Assembly (NCBI RefSeq): GCF_000092365.1
Contig: NC_014218.1
Location: forward strand, 124,001-188,000
DNA: 64,000 bases
Reading direction: 5' to 3'
Source: Arcanobacterium haemolyticum DSM 20595
GTDB taxonomy: Bacteria > Actinomycetota > Actinomycetes > Actinomycetales > Actinomycetaceae
Part shown: positions 54,538-62,786 of the stretch, piece by piece
Layout: the number at the start of each line of letters is the position of its first letter
How positions within the stretch are numbered: position 1 is the first letter of the stretch
The notes under the pieces: model-generated
The model's database searches: none
What the model was told of the DNA's origin: nothing
What the model saw: the letters and a program-made list of their open reading frames with translations, nothing else
Position numbers and translations under genes: made by a program

Positions 54538-54557
54538 ATGTTCCCAATAGTGAACAT
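54538..54557. promoter_or_regulatory. Palindrome atgttc-N8-gaacat before the metal ABC operon
   Basis: Arms atgttc and gaacat surround eight bases in the leader about 30 bases from the start codon. It may be a second operator or an RNA hairpin near the ribosome site. No regulator can be named. Confidence 0.4.
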
Positions 54558-54586
54558 GTTGTTTCATTCTACTGAAAGAGTTTTCT

Positions 54587-55525
54587 ATGAAGGTCCGATC
54601 TGCCCTAAAGGCTGGTTTCACAGCACTTGTTGCCAGCGCTTTCCTCTTGGCTGGATGCTCATCTGCTCCGGCAGGAAAGGCTGATAAGCACCTAGATATT
54701 TTCGCAACCACGGGTTACATTGCCGATGCTGTCGCGAACATCGCCCCTGATGCTCACGTGACAACGATGGTCGGCCCGGGTGGCGATCCGCACACCTACC
54801 AGCCAACCACTAAAGACATCGAAGCCCTCCAAAACGCGGACGTCGTAATTTGGTCCGGCCTCCACTTGGAAGCGCAGATGCTCGATAAGCTCGGTTCGCT
54901 TGGTGATAAGCAGATCGCAGTGGCGGATACGCTAGATGAAAAGTACCTTCTCCCTTGGCCGGAAACTGATGAAAACGGCCACGAACTCCACGATCCGCAC
55001 ATCTGGAACAACCCTGAAGCGTGGTCACTCGCAGTTCAGGCAGCAGCAGATAAGATTTCGGAAATCGATCCAGCTAACAAGGCCACCTACCAGAAGAATG
55101 TGGCTAAGTACCGTGAAGAAATCACCAAGACCGTAGCAGAAGCCAAGAAGCTTCTGGATAAGGTTGCAGAACCGCGCATCCTTATCTCGGGCCACGATGC
55201 GTTCAACTACTTCGGTAAGACTTTCAACTTGGAGGTTCACGCTACCGATTTCGTTTCCTCCGAAGCTAAGCTGTCCACCCAGGAAATTTCGGAACTGGCA
55301 AAGTTGATTGCAGATAAGAAGGTTCCGGTTATTTTCCTTGATAACTTGGCGAACCCGCAGGCGATTAAGGCTCTTCAGGAAGCTGTTCACGCGAATGGTT
55401 GGGATGTGAAGATTTCTGATAAGGAACTTTTTGCTGATTCGTTGGGTGCTGAAAAGGGTGTTGATACTTACTTGGGTACGTTGATGCACAACGCTAGGAC
55501 TATTTCTGAAGCTTTGAGTAAGTGA
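54587..55525 (+). CDS. Metal ABC transporter substrate-binding lipoprotein (ZnuA/TroA family)
   Basis: Binds divalent metal outside the cell. The 312-aa precursor has a lipobox LLAGC with Cys24. Ligand motifs: His in GGDPHTYQPT, His in LHDPHIWNNP, His in ISGHDAFNYFG and Asp in VIFLDNLANPQ. A His third ligand occurs in ZnuA and TroA, whereas PsaA/MntC use Glu, so the metal (Mn, Zn or Fe) is not settled by this gene alone. The regulator downstream and boxes upstream point to Mn or Fe control. First gene of the operon; the next gene's GTG overlaps its stop. Confidence 0.93.
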   Translation: MKVRSALKAGFTALVASAFLLAGCSSAPAGKADKHLDIFATTGYIADAVANIAPDAHVTTMVGPGGDPHTYQPTTKDIEALQNADVVIWSGLHLEAQMLDKLGSLGDKQIAVADTLDEKYLLPWPETDENGHELHDPHIWNNPEAWSLAVQAAADKISEIDPANKATYQKNVAKYREEITKTVAEAKKLLDKVAEPRILISGHDAFNYFGKTFNLEVHATDFVSSEAKLSTQEISELAKLIADKKVPVIFLDNLANPQAIKALQEAVHANGWDVKISDKELFADSLGAEKGVDTYLGTLMHNARTISEALSK

Positions 55526-56295
55526 GAATTTTTGAGTCTATGAAAAAAGATTCTGCTGGCACACTGGCATGTTCTACGTCGAACATGTCGGTGTGCTACC
55601 GCATTGATCCGGTTTTGTACGGAGTTGATTTTGAGGTTCCGCAGGGTGTTGTGATGGGTATTGTTGGCCCGAATGGCGCCGGAAAATCGACGTTGATTAA
55701 GGCCATGCTGGGTTTGGTGAAGCCGTTGACTGGTTCGGCGAGTTTCTTTGGCCAGCCGCTGGCGCGTGTGCGAGACCGAGTTGGGTATATGCCGCAGAGC
55801 GTGAGTGTGGATTGGGATTTCCCAACCACGGTTATCGACGTCGTTACCATGGGTACGTACGGAAAGCTTGGGTGGTTGCGCCGTCCGGGGCGTGCGGAGC
55901 GTGCTCAGGCGTTGGAGGCTCTGGAGGCGACGGGGATTGCTGACTTGGCGTCGCGCCAGATTGGCGAGCTGTCGGGCGGCCAGCGTCAGCGTGTGTTTTT
56001 GGCGCGTGCGTTGGTTCAGCAGCCGGATTTGTATTTTATGGATGAGCCGTTCCAGGGTGTGGATGCGAAGAGTCAGCGTGCGATCGTTGAGGTGCTGCAT
56101 CGGTTGCGTTCGCAGGGGAAGACTGTTGTGATTGTGCATCACGATTTGGCTACGGTTGCGGATTATTGTGACCACGTGACGTTGTTGAATCGGCACATTG
56201 TGGCGGCTGGCCCGTGTGAGACTACGTTGACTGACGCGAACATTCGTACTGCTTACAAGGTTTCTGACGACGACGAATGGGAGAGTCTCGCGTGA
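55522..56295 (+). CDS. Metal ABC transporter ATP-binding protein
   Basis: ATPase of the importer. The 257-aa protein has Walker A GPNGAGKST, Q-loop YMPQSVSVDWDFPTTV (typical of the MntB/TroB/ZnuC group), signature LSGGQRQRVFLARAL, Walker B LYFMDEPFQGVD and H-loop VIVHHDL. The GTG start overlaps the binding-protein stop (GTGA); an ATG six codons on is an alternative. Its own stop overlaps the first permease start in the same manner. Confidence 0.95.
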   Translation: MRIFESMKKDSAGTLACSTSNMSVCYRIDPVLYGVDFEVPQGVVMGIVGPNGAGKSTLIKAMLGLVKPLTGSASFFGQPLARVRDRVGYMPQSVSVDWDFPTTVIDVVTMGTYGKLGWLRRPGRAERAQALEALEATGIADLASRQIGELSGGQRQRVFLARALVQQPDLYFMDEPFQGVDAKSQRAIVEVLHRLRSQGKTVVIVHHDLATVADYCDHVTLLNRHIVAAGPCETTLTDANIRTAYKVSDDDEWESLA

Positions 56296-57221
56296 GCCTC
56301 ACCGAATTCTTTTCAGACCACACGTTCCGGATGGTGTTTTTTGGCACGATGACGATCGGGTTCGTTGCCGGTGCGTTGGGGTCGTTCGCATATCTGCGTA
56401 AGCAGTCGATGATTTCGGATGTTATTTCGCATTCGGCTCTGCCTGGAACGTTGGTGGCGTTCTTGTTTTCCGTGGTGATTGTGGGGTCTGACGGCCGTAA
56501 TATGTTGGCCCTGATTGTTGGCGCCGTGATTGTGGGAACGTTGGCCGTGGTGTTCACGCAGTGGATTGTGAACAATTCAAAGGTGCATGTAGATTCTGCG
56601 ATGGCAGTAACCCTGTCCTTGTTTTTCGGGGTGGGGATGCTTTTGATGCGTATTGTTGCCGATGGTACTTTCCCGGGTAAGGGTGGCATTCAGGACTACC
56701 TGTTTGGCAACGCTTCAACGATTACGAAGGAAGATCTCTACACTTCGCTGGCTGTTGGCGGTATGGCTTTGGCAATTGTGGCTGTGTTCTGGAAAGAATT
56801 CGCGGTTCGTACGTTCGATCCGGTCCACGCACACATGATGGGTGTGCGTGGACCGTTGATTGACACTCTGATGTTTGGTTCGATCGTGATCGCATCCGTA
56901 ATTGGTGTTCGTGCGGTTGGCCTGGTAGTGATGATCGCGTTCGTGATTACTCCGCCAGCTGCGGCACGGCAGTGGACGTCCCGCTTGGGGTCTATGGTGA
57001 TTCTTTCTGGAACGATCGGCGCACTGGGATCAGGAATTGGAGCATACCTGGCCGTCTCCCTCGGCAAGGTGCCAACCGGCCCTATGATCGTGATCGTCTT
57101 GTCCGCCATCTTCATCGTGTCACTTATTTTCTCGCCTCGCCGCTCGATTATCATGCGAGCGCTGGCCCGCAAAAAGGCACGTATGGAACTCAAAAACCAG
57201 CTGTTAGGACGCAACGCATGA
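56292..57221 (+). CDS. Metal ABC transporter permease 1
   Basis: Membrane subunit (ABC-3 family) with about eight to nine helices in 309 aa. Family motifs are DVISHSALPGTLVAF near the N-terminus, VDSAMAVTLSLFFGVGMLL mid-protein and VVMIAFVITPPAAARQ near the C-terminus. The GTG start (after GGGAGAG) overlaps the ATPase stop; an in-frame ATG lies five codons upstream. The stop overlaps the second permease (ATGA). Confidence 0.93.
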   Translation: MSLTEFFSDHTFRMVFFGTMTIGFVAGALGSFAYLRKQSMISDVISHSALPGTLVAFLFSVVIVGSDGRNMLALIVGAVIVGTLAVVFTQWIVNNSKVHVDSAMAVTLSLFFGVGMLLMRIVADGTFPGKGGIQDYLFGNASTITKEDLYTSLAVGGMALAIVAVFWKEFAVRTFDPVHAHMMGVRGPLIDTLMFGSIVIASVIGVRAVGLVVMIAFVITPPAAARQWTSRLGSMVILSGTIGALGSGIGAYLAVSLGKVPTGPMIVIVLSAIFIVSLIFSPRRSIIMRALARKKARMELKNQLLGRNA

Positions 57222-58102
57222 GCTTCGTCGTCGGAACAAGTCTTCTCGCAATCGTCACGGCACTGGTGTGTGCGCTCCCCGGAACGTTCATTGTTCTGCG
57301 GCAAAGTTCCATGCTTGTGGACGCAATGAGCCATGCGATTTTGCCCGGAATCGTGGTGGGCTACTATGTAACTCACGATTTCGATTCGCCGTTACTGATT
57401 ATCGGTGCTGCGGTTGCGGGCTTGATTGTGGTGCTCGGAAATGATTGGCTGATGCGGTCAGGATTCGTGTCGGGCGATGCGCCGCAAGGGCTCGTGTTCC
57501 CGATGCTGTTTTCGATCGGAGTGATCCTGATTTCGCTCAACTTCGGAAACATCCACCTAGACACGCATATGGTGTTAGCCGGCGATCTGAACTTCGCCGC
57601 ATGGCATCAGCTCATGATCGGCGGAGTGTCCTACGGACCGATCTATATGTATGTGCTGTTGATTGTGCTGGCGCTCAACGCCATCGCCATGTGGTTCATG
57701 TACCCGCGCCTTAAAATCACTAGCTTCGATCCCACGTTTTCCAGCACGATCGGGATTCGGGCACGCGTTGTTGACACGGCGTTCATGTTCCTTGTGGCCG
57801 TCACGGTAACCGCAGCATTCAACGCGGCGGGAGCAATTCTCATCGTCGCGCTCATGATCGCCCCGGCGGCCACCGCCCGGTTGGTCAGTAACTCCATGTC
57901 ACACATGATGATCTGGACCATGGGCGTTGCTGTTGCCGGAGCGATCATAGGATTTTGGATTGCGTACGTTGTGCATGCGCCAACGTCGGCTGCGATGGCC
58001 GTATGTTATGGCCTGACCTTTATCGTCATTTTGGTGACGACAAAGAAAAGATCAGCCCTCCGTAGGACAAACCCAGATCGCACGCAACGCGCCGATGCCT
58101 AA
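57218..58102 (+). CDS. Metal ABC transporter permease 2
   Basis: Second ABC-3 permease, forming a heterodimer with the first. In 294 aa: LRQSSMLVDAMSHAILPGIVVGYYV, SGDAPQGLVFPMLFSIGVILISL and AGAILIVALMIAPAATARL are the equivalents of the motifs above. The start MSFVVGTSLLAIV is fixed by the ATGA overlap. Its last 51 bases overlap the convergent regulator gene, so transcripts of the two are antisense at their ends. Confidence 0.93.
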   Translation: MSFVVGTSLLAIVTALVCALPGTFIVLRQSSMLVDAMSHAILPGIVVGYYVTHDFDSPLLIIGAAVAGLIVVLGNDWLMRSGFVSGDAPQGLVFPMLFSIGVILISLNFGNIHLDTHMVLAGDLNFAAWHQLMIGGVSYGPIYMYVLLIVLALNAIAMWFMYPRLKITSFDPTFSSTIGIRARVVDTAFMFLVAVTVTAAFNAAGAILIVALMIAPAATARLVSNSMSHMMIWTMGVAVAGAIIGFWIAYVVHAPTSAAMAVCYGLTFIVILVTTKKRSALRRTNPDRTQRADA

Positions 58103-58729
58103 GAGAACTGGCGCCCCGGCGTCGACACTCACTTCAATCGATTCTGAATACGGTGCCGGTGGTTTTACTTCCAACCGGGAACCGTAGGCGATCCCTTGGG
58201 CTTCAACGAAACGTAAGAGTTCGGGATCCGCGTCAGAAATCCGCTCCACGCGGAAAATTCCGCCCGTCTCAATCGAACTCAACAACACAGCCTGCGGGCG
58301 AACCACCGTGCCATCTGCGGCAGGGATAGGATCCCCATGCGGATCGCGATCCGGATTCCCAAGCTGAGCAGATATCCGTTCAACTAGTACGTCGGACACG
58401 GCGTGTTCCAACACTTCCGCCTCCGAATGGACCTCATCCCAGCTGTACCCCAAAACTTCCACCAGGAAAGTTTCAATCAACCGGTGGCGGCGAACCATCG
58501 CAACGGCAAGCGCCTGGCCTTGTTCAGTCAAATGAACTGCGCCGTATGGTGCGTGGTTAACCAAGCCTTGGTCCTTCAACTTGCGGATTGCGTCCGAAGC
58601 TGTGGAAAGTTTGACTCCGGCGCGTGCAGCCAAACGGGAGGCGGTAACGGGTTCATCGGACCATTCGCCCAATGACCAGATCGCCTTGATATAGTTTTGT
58701 GTACTTTCAGATAATGCAGAAACTACCAT
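58052..58729 (-). CDS. mntR: DtxR-family metal-dependent regulator (MntR-like)
   Basis: Metal-sensing repressor, likely of the operon next door. The 225-aa protein has a winged helix (residues 1-75), dimer/metal domain (75-140) and FeoA/SH3-like C-terminal domain. The metal site reads HSEAEVLEHAVSD: Glu-x-x-Glu-His, where DtxR/IdeR has Cys; a Glu here is typical of Mn sensors. The position of DtxR Met10 is Asn (TQNY). The RDPHGDPIP motif marks the actinobacterial MntR/IdeR type. Start chosen at MVVSALSE; the upstream region is shared with dcd. Confidence 0.9.
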   Translation of the reverse strand: MVVSALSESTQNYIKAIWSLGEWSDEPVTASRLAARAGVKLSTASDAIRKLKDQGLVNHAPYGAVHLTEQGQALAVAMVRRHRLIETFLVEVLGYSWDEVHSEAEVLEHAVSDVLVERISAQLGNPDRDPHGDPIPAADGTVVRPQAVLLSSIETGGIFRVERISDADPELLRFVEAQGIAYGSRLEVKPPAPYSESIEVSVDAGAPVLLGIGALRAIWVCPTEG

Positions 58730-58847
58730 GTCTGCATGGTAACACGCGGACGAGGGAACACTGGGGGCAGTTCCGATTTTCGTGGACGTTTCGGACTTGC
58801 GTGCGTATGTGAGAAATCTTGTGAGCGGCGAGTGGCAGAATGGGACC

Positions 58848-59429
58848 ATGCTTCTTTCTGATCGTGATATTGCCCAGTATGTTGAGTCCGGACGCATCGC
58901 GTTAGATCCGTGGGATCCGGCCATGATTCAGCCGTCCAGTGTGGATGTTCACCTGGATCGGTTCTTTCGTTTGTTTGATAACCACAAGTATAACGTGATT
59001 GATCCCGCTGCGGAGCAGGCTGAGATGACGCGCCTGGTGGAGGTGGATTCTGACGGCGCTTTTGTGTTGCATCCGGGGGAATTCGTGTTGGGTTCCACGT
59101 TTGAGGAGGTCACGTTAGGGGACGACGTCGCGGCGCGGCTTGAAGGGAAATCGTCGCTGGGGCGTTTGGGGTTGCTTACCCATTCCACGGCTGGCTTTAT
59201 TGATCCGGGGTTTTCGGGGCATGTGACGTTGGAATTGTCGAATACGGCCACGATGCCGATTAAGTTGTATCCGGGGATGAAGGTTGGGCAGTTGTGTTTC
59301 TTCCAGCTTTCATCGCCTGCGCGCGAACCGTATGGGGCGGGTGCGAATGGTTCGCGTTACCAGGGGCAACGTGGGCCAACCGCGTCCCGTTCACACCTGA
59401 ATTTTCATCGGGTGGATGTGACACGGTAA
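58848..59429 (+). CDS. dcd: dCTP deaminase, probably with dUTPase activity
   Basis: Deaminates dCTP to dUTP for dTMP synthesis. The 193-aa protein has [56 protein letters not shown] and GQLCFF-xx and ends [16 protein letters not shown]. The [21 protein letters not shown] stretch is like the bifunctional DCD:DUT enzyme of M. tuberculosis, so direct formation of dUMP is likely but inferred. The frame extends upstream but the MLLSDRDI start is conserved. Divergent from mntR. Confidence 0.95.
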   Translation: MLLSDRDIAQYVESGRIALDPWDPAMIQPSSVDVHLDRFFRLFDNHKYNVIDPAAEQAEMTRLVEVDSDGAFVLHPGEFVLGSTFEEVTLGDDVAARLEGKSSLGRLGLLTHSTAGFIDPGFSGHVTLELSNTATMPIKLYPGMKVGQLCFFQLSSPAREPYGAGANGSRYQGQRGPTASRSHLNFHRVDVTR

Positions 59430-59481
59430 TGTGTGGGAGGCCTCCCATAGACTTATAGAAAGGTGTGACGGGAGGTTTCTT

Positions 59482-62328
59482 ATGCTGTGGGTGCTTGCAT
59501 TTTTCGTTGTGGGCGCGTTGGGTGCGCCTCGATTGATGCGGGCTGGCCGGCTGGGTTTTTTGGTGCTGGCTGTGATTCCGGCGGGTGCTTTCGCGTGGCT
59601 TGTGGTTCAGGGGCCGCGGATTGTTGCGGGCAGTGTGGTAACGGAATCGGTGCCGTGGGTGCCGCAGATGCATGTGAGTGTGGATGTGCGGATTGATGCT
59701 CTTTCGTGGGTGTTAGGGCTGATTGTTACGGGCGTTGGCAGTTTGGTGCTGGTGTATTGCGCCCGGTATTTTTCTCCGAACGCGCAGGGCTTGGGCCGTT
59801 TTGCGGGTGTATTTGTGGCGTTTTCGGGTGCGATGTTGGGCCTGGTTACAACCGATAACACGTTGGTCTTGTACATGTTTTGGGAATTGACAACCGTTTT
59901 TTCGTACCTGTTGATTGGGCACAACTTTTCGGCATCGGGTTCGCGGCGTGCGGCCGGGCAGGCGATTATTGTGACTACTGCTGGTGGGTTGGCGATGCTT
60001 GCAGGAATCGTGATGTTGGGGCAGGTGCCGGGCGGATCGTATCGGCTTTCGCACCTGGTTGCGGCGGGTGGCGAATTGAGTGCCACGCACGGGGTACTTG
60101 TGTCTTCTGCTGTTGTGTTGGTGCTGGTGGGCGCTTTATCGAAATCTGCGCTGGTGCCGTTCCATTTCTGGTTGCCAGCGGCGATGGCTGCTCCTACTCC
60201 GGTATCTGCATATTTGCACGCGGCGGCGATGGTGAAAGCGGGCGTCTATCTGATTGCACGGTTGGCTCCTGGTTTTTCGCATCTTGATTCGTGGCGGTAC
60301 TTGGTGGTGAGTGCCGGTTTGACCACACTGATAGTTGGCGGTTTCCGGGCAATGAAGCAGTTTGATCTGAAACTGGTGTTGGCGTTTGGAACTGTGTCTC
60401 AACTGGGGCTGATTATTGTGCTGGTGGGGTATGGAACCTCGGCAGCGCTGTTGGCCGGATTGGCTTTGCTGGTTGCTCATTCGCTGTTCAAATCAGCTCT
60501 TTTTCTCTCAGTTGGATCTGTGGATTGGTCTACGGGAACACGTGATCTGCGGGAACTTTCTGGAGTGGGGCGGAAGTGCCCGAAGGTGGCCGTTGGGGCT
60601 GCGTTGGCTGGGGGATCAATGATGGGATTGCCTCTTACCGCGGGATTTGTTGCTAAAGAAGCCGCGCTGGAAGGGCTACTTCACGGTTCGAGTGTGGATA
60701 CATTCACGTGGGTGATGATTGCAATCGGCTCAGCGTTTACCGTGGCTTACACGCTTCGTTTCTGGTGGGGCGCGTTCGCTACAAAGAAGGGTGTGGACCC
60801 AACCGGAACTAAGGATGCTTCGTGGCTGATGACTCTTCCTATTTTGATCCTTGCAACACTGGGCATCATCGCCGGAATCGGAGCAAGCGTAGTAGAACGT
60901 GTGCTGATCCAGCATGCTACGTTGATCCCCGGAAACCCCGGCCATCTGGCTGTTTTTGCAGGATTCCACGCGGCTTTCGCGATTACGTGTGCGATCGTGG
61001 CAGGGGGAATTGGGCTGTTCGTTCTTACGAAGCGCCATGCGGCGGCGATGCATCGGTATGATGTGCCGCTGAGTGCCGATGCCGTGTATCGCTGGATGAT
61101 CGGGAAACTTGAAGTGCTCTCCGGTTGGGCCACGGCGCTCACACAACGCGGATCACTGCCGGCCTACATTTCGATGATCGTCATGTTCATACTGGTTACT
61201 GTGCCGTTAGCTTTCTGGTGGGGAGGCGTAGGCGTGATTCGTGGCGTGCGCTGGTGGGATACATGGGCCCAGGCGGGCGTTGTGCTCATCACGATTGTGG
61301 CAGCAGTGGCGGCCGCGCGGGCGCGGCGGCGGCTCAAAGCAGTGATGCTCATGGGCGTTTCCGGATATGGCGTAGCGCTGATCTACGAACTGTATGGTGC
61401 TCCAGATTTGGCGCTCACCCAAGTGTTGGTAGAAACCATGTCTCTGGTGGTGTTTATCTTGGTGTTGCGCAAGCTACCCGTCTATTTTTCGTCGCGTCCG
61501 GTACGAACAATGCGGTGGGTGCGAATTACGCTGGCGGTTTTGTTCGGAATTCTTATGTCTGTGTTCGCCTGGCTTGTAGCGGGTGCGCGTACTACTCAAC
61601 CGATTTCGCGCCTGTTCCACGATGAGGCCTACGCCTACGGGTATGGCAAGAATATTGTGAACGTGACCTTAGTAGATATTCGCGCATGGGATACTCTTGG
61701 CGAAATGTCGGTGTTAGTGGCGTGTGGTATCGGGATATCGTCGCTGCTGTTTATTAGGGATCGCGAAGGGCGCGTGGATCGGTTCCGTAACATTATTTTC
61801 CCGGACGGATCTAAGCACGCACATGCCGGAAATCGGGTATGGCTGGCAGCCTCCCGCTTACAAGATTCACGCTACCATTCGGTGATTGTAGAACTAGGAA
61901 CGCGGCTGATTTTCCATGCGATTCTGATTGCGTCGCTGTTCTTCTTGTTCTCCGGGCATAACTTGCCTGGCGGTGGATTCGCAGGAGGTTTGCTGGCTGG
62001 GATCGCGCTTGTTTTACGATATGTGGCCGGTGGCCGCTATGAATTGGGTGCGGCAGTACCGTTGCATCCGGGCCACTTGATGGGATCAGGCATGGTGATC
62101 GCTGCGGTAGATGCGCTGGTGCCTATTGCATGTGGCGGAACAGTGTTGCAAACGGCAGCCTTCGAATTCGTGTTGCCGGCATTCGGGCACGTCAAGTTAG
62201 CCACGGCCTTGTTCTTCGATATTGGCGTCTATATTGCAGTGGTTGGTTTGGTGCTGGATATCGTGCGTTCGTTGGGTGCAGAAATTGATCGGCATGCGGA
62301 GGATACGATGGCAAAGGAGGCACACTGA
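59482..62328 (+). CDS. mnhA: Na+/H+ antiporter subunit A, fused A-B type
   Basis: Largest subunit of the multi-subunit Mrp (Mnh) cation/proton antiporter. The 948-aa protein has about 21 helices. Complex I-like motifs include MFWELTTVFSYLLIGHN, ALSKSALVPFHFWLPAAMAAPTPVSAYLHAAAMVKAGVYL and LLVAHSLFKSALFL. After an MrpA C-terminal part, FSGHNLPGGGFAGGLLAG is the MrpB hallmark, so A and B are fused. GGGAGG site. Stop overlaps mnhC (TGATG). Confidence 0.95.
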   Translation: MLWVLAFFVVGALGAPRLMRAGRLGFLVLAVIPAGAFAWLVVQGPRIVAGSVVTESVPWVPQMHVSVDVRIDALSWVLGLIVTGVGSLVLVYCARYFSPNAQGLGRFAGVFVAFSGAMLGLVTTDNTLVLYMFWELTTVFSYLLIGHNFSASGSRRAAGQAIIVTTAGGLAMLAGIVMLGQVPGGSYRLSHLVAAGGELSATHGVLVSSAVVLVLVGALSKSALVPFHFWLPAAMAAPTPVSAYLHAAAMVKAGVYLIARLAPGFSHLDSWRYLVVSAGLTTLIVGGFRAMKQFDLKLVLAFGTVSQLGLIIVLVGYGTSAALLAGLALLVAHSLFKSALFLSVGSVDWSTGTRDLRELSGVGRKCPKVAVGAALAGGSMMGLPLTAGFVAKEAALEGLLHGSSVDTFTWVMIAIGSAFTVAYTLRFWWGAFATKKGVDPTGTKDASWLMTLPILILATLGIIAGIGASVVERVLIQHATLIPGNPGHLAVFAGFHAAFAITCAIVAGGIGLFVLTKRHAAAMHRYDVPLSADAVYRWMIGKLEVLSGWATALTQRGSLPAYISMIVMFILVTVPLAFWWGGVGVIRGVRWWDTWAQAGVVLITIVAAVAAARARRRLKAVMLMGVSGYGVALIYELYGAPDLALTQVLVETMSLVVFILVLRKLPVYFSSRPVRTMRWVRITLAVLFGILMSVFAWLVAGARTTQPISRLFHDEAYAYGYGKNIVNVTLVDIRAWDTLGEMSVLVACGIGISSLLFIRDREGRVDRFRNIIFPDGSKHAHAGNRVWLAASRLQDSRYHSVIVELGTRLIFHAILIASLFFLFSGHNLPGGGFAGGLLAGIALVLRYVAGGRYELGAAVPLHPGHLMGSGMVIAAVDALVPIACGGTVLQTAAFEFVLPAFGHVKLATALFFDIGVYIAVVGLVLDIVRSLGAEIDRHAEDTMAKEAH

Positions 62329-62786
62329 TGGAATCATCATTGGCATTGATTATTCTTGCAGGCGTGTTGATGGCCGTGGGCGTCTACCTAGTGCTGGAAC
62401 GTTCATTGGCTCGCGTGATTATTGGGCTTTCTGCGATTACTAACTCAGTCAATATCGTGTTTCTGATCGCGGGTGGGGCGTCTGGAGAACCTCCGCTCGT
62501 TGGAGGTGCGGCACCGGAGAAGATGGCAGATCCGCTGGTTCAAGCAATGATGCTCACCGCGATTGTGCTTTCGCTTGGATTAACGGCTTTCTTGCTCTCT
62601 GTGGGCTACCGTTCGTGGCAGTTACACGGGAACGATGAAGTACAAGACGATCTAGAAGATCAACGCTTGGCACGCCGGAGTGAAGCGGCCAAGATCGCCG
62701 AACGTGCCGATAAGCCAGAGCGTATTGAAGTGGACGCGGAAGCGGCACGTGACGAAACCGAATCGTTTGAAGGAGAGCGCGTATGA
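62328..62786 (+). CDS. mnhC: Na+/H+ antiporter subunit C
   Basis: NuoK-like subunit of the Mrp antiporter. Three helices occupy residues 1-100: ALIILAGVLMAVGVYLVL, ARVIIGLSAITNSVNIVFLIAG and VQAMMLTAIVLSLGLTAFLL (with the conserved DPLVQAxxLTAIVI motif). A charged cytoplasmic tail of ~50 residues, rich in E, R and D, is longer than in many MnhC proteins. Overlaps both neighbours, TGATG with mnhA and ATGA with mnhD. Confidence 0.95.
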   Translation: MESSLALIILAGVLMAVGVYLVLERSLARVIIGLSAITNSVNIVFLIAGGASGEPPLVGGAAPEKMADPLVQAMMLTAIVLSLGLTAFLLSVGYRSWQLHGNDEVQDDLEDQRLARRSEAAKIAERADKPERIEVDAEAARDETESFEGERV

